In this document: piece after piece, positions 60,381-64,000 of the stretch
How positions within the stretch are numbered: position 1 is the first letter of the stretch
Layout of the letters: each line of letters opens with the position of its first letter
Source of the DNA: Burkholderia diffusa
GTDB lineage: Bacteria; Pseudomonadota; Gammaproteobacteria; Burkholderiales; Burkholderiaceae
Direction of reading: 5' to 3'
DNA: 64,000 nucleotides
NCBI RefSeq assembly: GCF_902499115.1
Contig: NZ_CABVPN010000013.1
Location: 124,001 to 188,000, forward strand
Program-made: the position numbers and the translations under genes
The notes under the pieces: generated by a model
The model's database searches: none
Told to the model about the DNA's origin: nothing
What the model saw: the letters and a program-made list of their open reading frames with translations, nothing else

Positions 60381-60742
60381 CGGCTGGCATCGAGGTTCGC
60401 TAGACAGATGAAACACATCGACGGCATCCGCTTCGTGGCGACCGGTTTGGCCCTGCGCCACGTCGGCCGCGTGCGTGCACCGCGCACGCACGCGCGCGTC
60501 GCGCCAGTCGCCCGCGTGGCGACGGCGTTGTGCGGCGTCGCGCGCCGAAGCCTGTCGTTGCGGCTCGTCATGCAGCTCGCCGCCGCGCCGGTCGCTAATG
60601 CCACCGCGATCGCCTTCCGCCGCGCCCCGGCCTTCGCGCTTCGCCGCATTGCGCATGCCCGAGCAGCGCCCGCCATGCCGTCGCCCGCGCGGCGCCGACC
60701 GTTTTCTTCTGTTCGCCTTACCTTGATGCAGGACCATTCGTC
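60381..60742 (+). other. Gap in the purine cluster with an uncertain open frame
   Basis: An open frame at 60408-60746 (112 residues, begins MKHIDGIRFVATGLALRHVG) overlaps the guaD start by ATGA, as coupled operon genes do. It is very rich in Ala and Arg and has no domain or signal I can name. It is most likely a chance frame of high-GC DNA, but its overlap with guaD keeps it open. Nothing else is visible. Confidence 0.3.
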
Positions 60743-62062
60743 ATGACGCAAACCGCTTTCCGTTCCCAACTGCTCACCTTCAACGGCGACCCGGCGCAGT
60801 CGAGCCAGGCCGCGAACCACGAGACCGACGGTCTCCTGATCGTCGACGACGGCAAGGTCGTCGCGGCCGGCCCGTATGCGCAGCTCGCCGCGACGCTCGC
60901 GCGCGACGCGGTCGTCCACGACCTGCGCGACAAGCTGATCGTGCCCGGCTTCATCGACACGCACATCCACTATCCGCAGACGGACATGATCGCGTCGCCG
61001 GCGCCCGGCCTGCTGCCTTGGCTCGACAAGTACACGTTCCCGACCGAGCGCCAGTTCGGCGATCCGGAACATGCGCGCGAAGTCGCCGACTTCTTCGTCG
61101 ACGAACTGCTCGCCTGCGGCACGACGAGCGCGCTCGTCTACTGCACCGTGCACAAGCAATCGGCCGACGCGCTGTTCGCGGCGAGCGACGCGCGCGACCT
61201 GCGGATGATCGCGGGCAAGGTGCTGATGGACCGCAACTGCCCCGAGTTCCTGCGCGACACCGCGCAATCGGGCTATGACGACAGCGCCGAGCTGATCGGC
61301 CGCTGGCACGGCAAGGGCCGCCAGATGTATGCGCTCACGCCGCGCTTCGCGCCGACATCCACCGAGGCGCAGCTCGAGGCATGCGGCGAACTCGCGCGCC
61401 GCCATTCGGACGTGTTCGTGCAGAGTCACGTCGCGGAAAACGTCGATGAAGTGAAATGGGTGGCCGAGCTGTTCCCCGGCCACCGCAGTTATCTCGACAT
61501 CTACGACCGTTACGGGCTGCTGCGCCCGCGCGCGGTGTACGGCCACTGCATCCACCTCGACGACGAGGACCGCCGCCGGATGGCCGAGACGCGCACCGTC
61601 GTCGCGCACTGCCCGACGTCGAACTTCTTCCTCGGCAGCGGGTTGTTCGACTTCGACAAGGCCGGCGAATTCGACGTGCCCGTCACGCTCGCCACCGACG
61701 TCGGCGGCGGCACGTCGTTCTCGATGCTGCAGACGATGAACGAGGCGCACAAGGTCGCGCGGCTGTCGGGCCACCACCTGACGGCGACGCGGATGTTCTG
61801 GCTCGCGACGGCCGGCGCCGCCCAGGCGCTCGACCTCGCCGACACGGTCGGCACGCTCGCGCCGTGCACCGAGGCCGATTTCGTCGTGCTCGACCCGCAG
61901 GCCACGCCGTTGCTCGCGCGCCGCACGAAACGCGCGGAGTCGCTGGAAGAACTGCTGTTCGCGTTCGCGCTGCTCGGCGACGACCGTGCCGTGTACCGCA
62001 CCTATGCGGCCGGCCAACTCGTGCACGAGCGCGGTGCCGCGCGCCGCACCGCCGCCGCGTAA
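60743..62062 (+). CDS. guaD: Guanine deaminase
   Basis: GuaD deaminates guanine to xanthine. The 439-residue amidohydrolase has the zinc motif VPGFIDTHIHYPQTDMI (near 70). The HVAENVDEVKW helix, YGHCIHLDDEDRRRMAET and the metal-binding TDVGGGTSFSMLQTMNEA are also present. With Add and the missing xanthine dehydrogenase it would form a purine-ring route to xanthine and urate. Its product xanthine would accumulate or be salvaged if no other XDH exists. Confidence 0.95.
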   Translation: MTQTAFRSQLLTFNGDPAQSSQAANHETDGLLIVDDGKVVAAGPYAQLAATLARDAVVHDLRDKLIVPGFIDTHIHYPQTDMIASPAPGLLPWLDKYTFPTERQFGDPEHAREVADFFVDELLACGTTSALVYCTVHKQSADALFAASDARDLRMIAGKVLMDRNCPEFLRDTAQSGYDDSAELIGRWHGKGRQMYALTPRFAPTSTEAQLEACGELARRHSDVFVQSHVAENVDEVKWVAELFPGHRSYLDIYDRYGLLRPRAVYGHCIHLDDEDRRRMAETRTVVAHCPTSNFFLGSGLFDFDKAGEFDVPVTLATDVGGGTSFSMLQTMNEAHKVARLSGHHLTATRMFWLATAGAAQALDLADTVGTLAPCTEADFVVLDPQATPLLARRTKRAESLEELLFAFALLGDDRAVYRTYAAGQLVHERGAARRTAAA

Positions 62063-62149
62063 CTGACGCGCGCTTGCCCATGCCTGCCCCGGCGTGCGTC
62101 GCGAGGCAGGCCGGAGCAACCGGATTCGCACCGCGCGCGCCGCACGCCG

Positions 62150-62158
62150 TGCTAGAAT
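62150..62158 (+). promoter_or_regulatory. Extended -10 promoter before the Mn2+ riboswitch
   Basis: TGCTAGAAT is an extended -10 (TGN plus TAGAAT). Transcription from about 62165 would begin right at the riboswitch. No good -35 is needed or seen. Confidence 0.5.
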
Positions 62159-62164
62159 TCGCCG

Positions 62165-62310
62165 CTCATTGGGGAGTAGCCGCTCCGCTCGATGTCCCGC
62201 GCCAACGGCGCGCATCGTGACGGAGGCGTCCGTCAACAGACTTGGCCTTTCGGCCATGGCGGACGCAGCCACCAAGGCCTGGCGAGACCGATGGTTCACT
62301 GCGCGCCGCA
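62165..62310 (+). promoter_or_regulatory. yybP-ykoY (manganese) riboswitch
   Basis: The leader of the TMEM165-type gene contains the conserved pieces of the yybP-ykoY aptamer in order: GGGGAGTAGC at 62171-62180, GTCAACAGACTTGG near 62232 and GGCGAGACCGATGG near 62281. The GCGAGACC and GGGGAGTAG loops form the Mn2+-binding helices in known members. The rest of the leader up to 62374 would be the expression platform. In proteobacteria this RNA turns on Mn2+ efflux genes when Mn2+ is high. Confidence 0.82.
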
Positions 62311-62374
62311 TCAGGGCCCGGCGCGCGGCGGATCGTCGCTCGCACGCACAACATCGGCCCGTGGAACCCCATAC

Positions 62375-62947
62375 GTGTCTCAAGCCTTCCTGATCTCCAC
62401 CGGCGCCGTCGCCCTCGCTGAAATCGGCGACAAGACCCAACTGCTGTCTCTCGTGCTGGCCGCGCGCTACCGCAAGCCCGTGCCGATCATTCTTGGCGTG
62501 CTCGTCGCGACGCTCGTGAACCACGGTTTCGCCGGTGCGCTAGGCGAATGGCTCGGCGCGCTCGTCACGCCGTCGATCATGCGCTGGGCGCTCGCGTTCT
62601 CGTTCATCGCGATGGGGCTGTGGATCCTCGTGCCGGACAAGCTCGATGCGGACGAAGCCAATGCCAACCGCTCGCGGCTCGGCGTGTTCGGCGCGACGCT
62701 CGTCGCGTTCTTCCTCGCGGAAATGGGTGACAAGACGCAGATCGCGACCGTCGCGCTCGCCGCGCGCTTCCAGGATTACATCGGCGTGGTGGCCGGCACG
62801 ACGTTCGGGATGATGCTGGCGAACGTGCCCGCGATCCTGCTGGGCGACCGTTTCGCGCACCGCCTGCCGACGAAGCTCGTGCATGGCATCGCGGCCGTGC
62901 TGTTCGTCGTGCTCGGCGCGCTGGCGCTGCTGGGTATCGGGGTCTGA
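62375..62947 (+). CDS. TMEM165/GDT1-family cation exporter (Mn2+)
   Basis: The 190-residue inner-membrane protein (UPF0016) has six predicted transmembrane segments. The duplicated E-x-G-D-K-T/S motif appears in ALAEIGDKTQLLSLVL and FLAEMGDKTQIATVAL. Members such as MneA export Mn2+. The start is GTG at 62375 (MSQAFLIS when read as Met); no ATG fits. It lies directly behind a yybP-ykoY riboswitch, which strongly supports manganese efflux as its role. Confidence 0.93.
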   Translation: MSQAFLISTGAVALAEIGDKTQLLSLVLAARYRKPVPIILGVLVATLVNHGFAGALGEWLGALVTPSIMRWALAFSFIAMGLWILVPDKLDADEANANRSRLGVFGATLVAFFLAEMGDKTQIATVALAARFQDYIGVVAGTTFGMMLANVPAILLGDRFAHRLPTKLVHGIAAVLFVVLGALALLGIGV

Positions 62948-62999
62948 CGGACGGAGGTGGCTGGCGCGGCCGGGCGGCCGCGCCGGTGTCGATACCGCG

Positions 63000-63701
63000 T
63001 TACTTCGCGGCCGCCGCGCCCGAAGCCGGCGCGGCCGGCACCGCGCGCTCGTTGGCGGCCGGCGCCGCCGGCCCGCCGCGCTTGTCGACCGGCAGCCGGA
63101 CCGAGCGAACCGCGCCGTTCGACAACGGGAAATCGGCGAGCGCGCTGCGCGCCAGGAACGGCATCGCATACAGCAACGTGCCGTTGTCGCCGGTCGTGCG
63201 CGCGGACACGTTGTAGACCTCCTTGCCCGTCGCGCGCTCGGTGATGCGGATGCCGAGCGTGTAGTCGAACACCTGGTACGTCTGCGCGACATAGCCGGCC
63301 GGCATCGGCCCCCAGGGCCCCCACGGGCCCCACGGCCCGCGCCGCCAGTATGGCCCCGGCCCGACGAACCAGGGATCGTAGTAGACGGGTTGCGGCACCG
63401 TCACGAGATCGCTGCCGACCGCATAGGTCAGCCCGACCAGATACCGCGCCTGTGCCTGCGGCACCTGCCGGAACGCGTACGCGGACAGCTCGCTCGCGAC
63501 GATCGGCTCGTAGGTCGACTGCTCGATGCTGTTCTTCTGCGCATCGGTGCGCGTAAACGCATAAGTGCGTGTCGCGTCGCTGCCGCTCCAGTCTGAGAAT
63601 GCCGTGACCTGCGTCGTCACGTAGCTGGTGCAGCCCGTCAGCAGCACCACGCACAGCGCCGCCGCCCAGCCCGCACCCCGTTGAATCCATTCGTGTTTCA
63701 T
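63000..63701 (-). CDS. DUF4136 lipoprotein
   Basis: The 233-residue precursor has a type II signal with a lipobox (VVLLTGC, Cys near 24), so it is a lipoprotein. A DUF4136 core follows (YAFTRTDAQKNSIEQSTYEP and DYTLGIRITERATGKEVYNV). An unusual Trp/Gly/Pro repeat lies in the middle (RRGPWGPWGPWGPMPAGY). The C-terminal 25 residues are Ala/Pro-rich. The function of DUF4136 is unknown. It is convergent with the TMEM165-type gene and divergent from pepN. Confidence 0.88.
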   Translation of the reverse strand: MKHEWIQRGAGWAAALCVVLLTGCTSYVTTQVTAFSDWSGSDATRTYAFTRTDAQKNSIEQSTYEPIVASELSAYAFRQVPQAQARYLVGLTYAVGSDLVTVPQPVYYDPWFVGPGPYWRRGPWGPWGPWGPMPAGYVAQTYQVFDYTLGIRITERATGKEVYNVSARTTGDNGTLLYAMPFLARSALADFPLSNGAVRSVRLPVDKRGGPAAPAANERAVPAAPASGAAAAK

Positions 63702-63887
63702 GTCGATCCTCGTCCATCCGTCACCCGTGCGTCGCACCGCGCGAACTGCACGGGATGCCGATAATACGCGGACTCGCGGAACCGGTAAAAAGTTCGCCCG
63801 GCACGCAGCCGCCAGCCTTTGTACAATGACCCGGTTCGCCCGGCCCGCGTCGCGGGCCCGATCCCCATTCCACCGATCTCGACGACC

Positions 63888-64000
63888 ATGTCCGACAACG
63901 CCTCTTCCACCGTGATCCGCCGCGCCGACTACACGCCGCCGGCCTTCCTCATCGATTCCGTCGCGCTCGAATTCGATCTCGCGCCGGCCCGCACGATCGT
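63888..64000 (+). CDS. pepN: Aminopeptidase N, 5' end (cut by window edge)
   Basis: The first 37 codons of a gene running off the window match the start of PepN (MSDNASSTVIRRADYTPPAF, then LIDSVALEFDLAPARTI). PepN is a zinc M1-family alanyl aminopeptidase that finishes cytosolic protein breakdown. The catalytic part lies outside the window. The identity rests on the conserved N-terminus only. Confidence 0.8.
   Translation, partial: MSDNASSTVIRRADYTPPAFLIDSVALEFDLAPARTI

Overview
The window is a 64 kb stretch of a high-GC (roughly two-thirds G+C) betaproteobacterial chromosome. Gene order and protein sequences point to the genus Burkholderia, most likely the B. cepacia complex side. Evidence includes rpsP-rimM-trmD-rplS, the serC-pheA-tyrA-aroA-cmk-rpsA-ihfB-lapA-lapB-ugd-hldA-hldD block, an ssrA gene encoding the tag ANDDTFALAA, and Burkholderia-type DUF2968, DUF4148 and DUF4136 proteins. 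Almost everything is core chromosome. I see no insertion sequences, prophage, CRISPR array, rRNA or tRNA genes.

Layout. 1-4.2 kb (minus strand): ribosomal/tRNA-modification operon rpsP-rimM-trmD-rplS, then a Nudix CoA pyrophosphatase and a CobD/CbiB-like membrane protein. 4.3-7.3 kb: a secreted beta-propeller sugar dehydrogenase, a small TM2-like membrane protein, and a radical SAM protein behind a LexA-like operator. 7.3-11.3 kb: lrp/dadA divergent pair and etfBA. 11.5-14.0 kb: methionine importer metNIQ, with a strong hairpin abutting the metN start codon. 14.2-19.0 kb: alpha/beta hydrolase, HDAC-like amidohydrolase, mltB, cysM and a ComEA-like protein. 19.1-24.7 kb: LPS and envelope genes (hldD, hldA, ugd, lapB, lapA) and ihfB. 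24.7-31.9 kb: rpsA, cmk and the aromatic and serine biosynthesis genes aroA, tyrA, pheA and serC. 32.0-36.5 kb: a DUF2059 protein, gyrA and an OmpA-family protein. 36.7-38.5 kb: ubiG, gph and the tmRNA gene ssrA.

38.7-46.3 kb: small secreted proteins, then an NAD-dependent molybdenum formate dehydrogenase operon fdsGBAD read divergently from its regulator. 46.3-53.4 kb: an FAD aromatic monooxygenase, a large TPR/glycosyltransferase-like protein, an MHS-type carboxylate transporter, a Pro/Ala-rich membrane protein and a DUF2968 protein. 53.5-57.1 kb: a class I glutamine amidotransferase-type hydrolase, divergent from a GntR regulator and an amidase. 57.2-62.1 kb: dsbB and a purine salvage/catabolism cluster xdhC-add-guaD. 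62.1-64 kb: a TMEM165/GDT1-type exporter behind a yybP-ykoY (Mn2+) riboswitch, a DUF4136 lipoprotein and the 5' end of pepN.

The items most worth attention are mainly regulatory or absences. They are a 40-nt perfect inverted repeat holding a LexA box in front of the radical SAM gene; a terminator-like hairpin at the metN start; the Mn2+ riboswitch; and apparent gene losses relative to the expected Burkholderia order. The missing genes are xdhA/xdhB (with a possible N-terminal remnant of xdhA left before xdhC), hisC between pheA and tyrA, and fdsC in the fds operon. I found no clear new multi-gene system.
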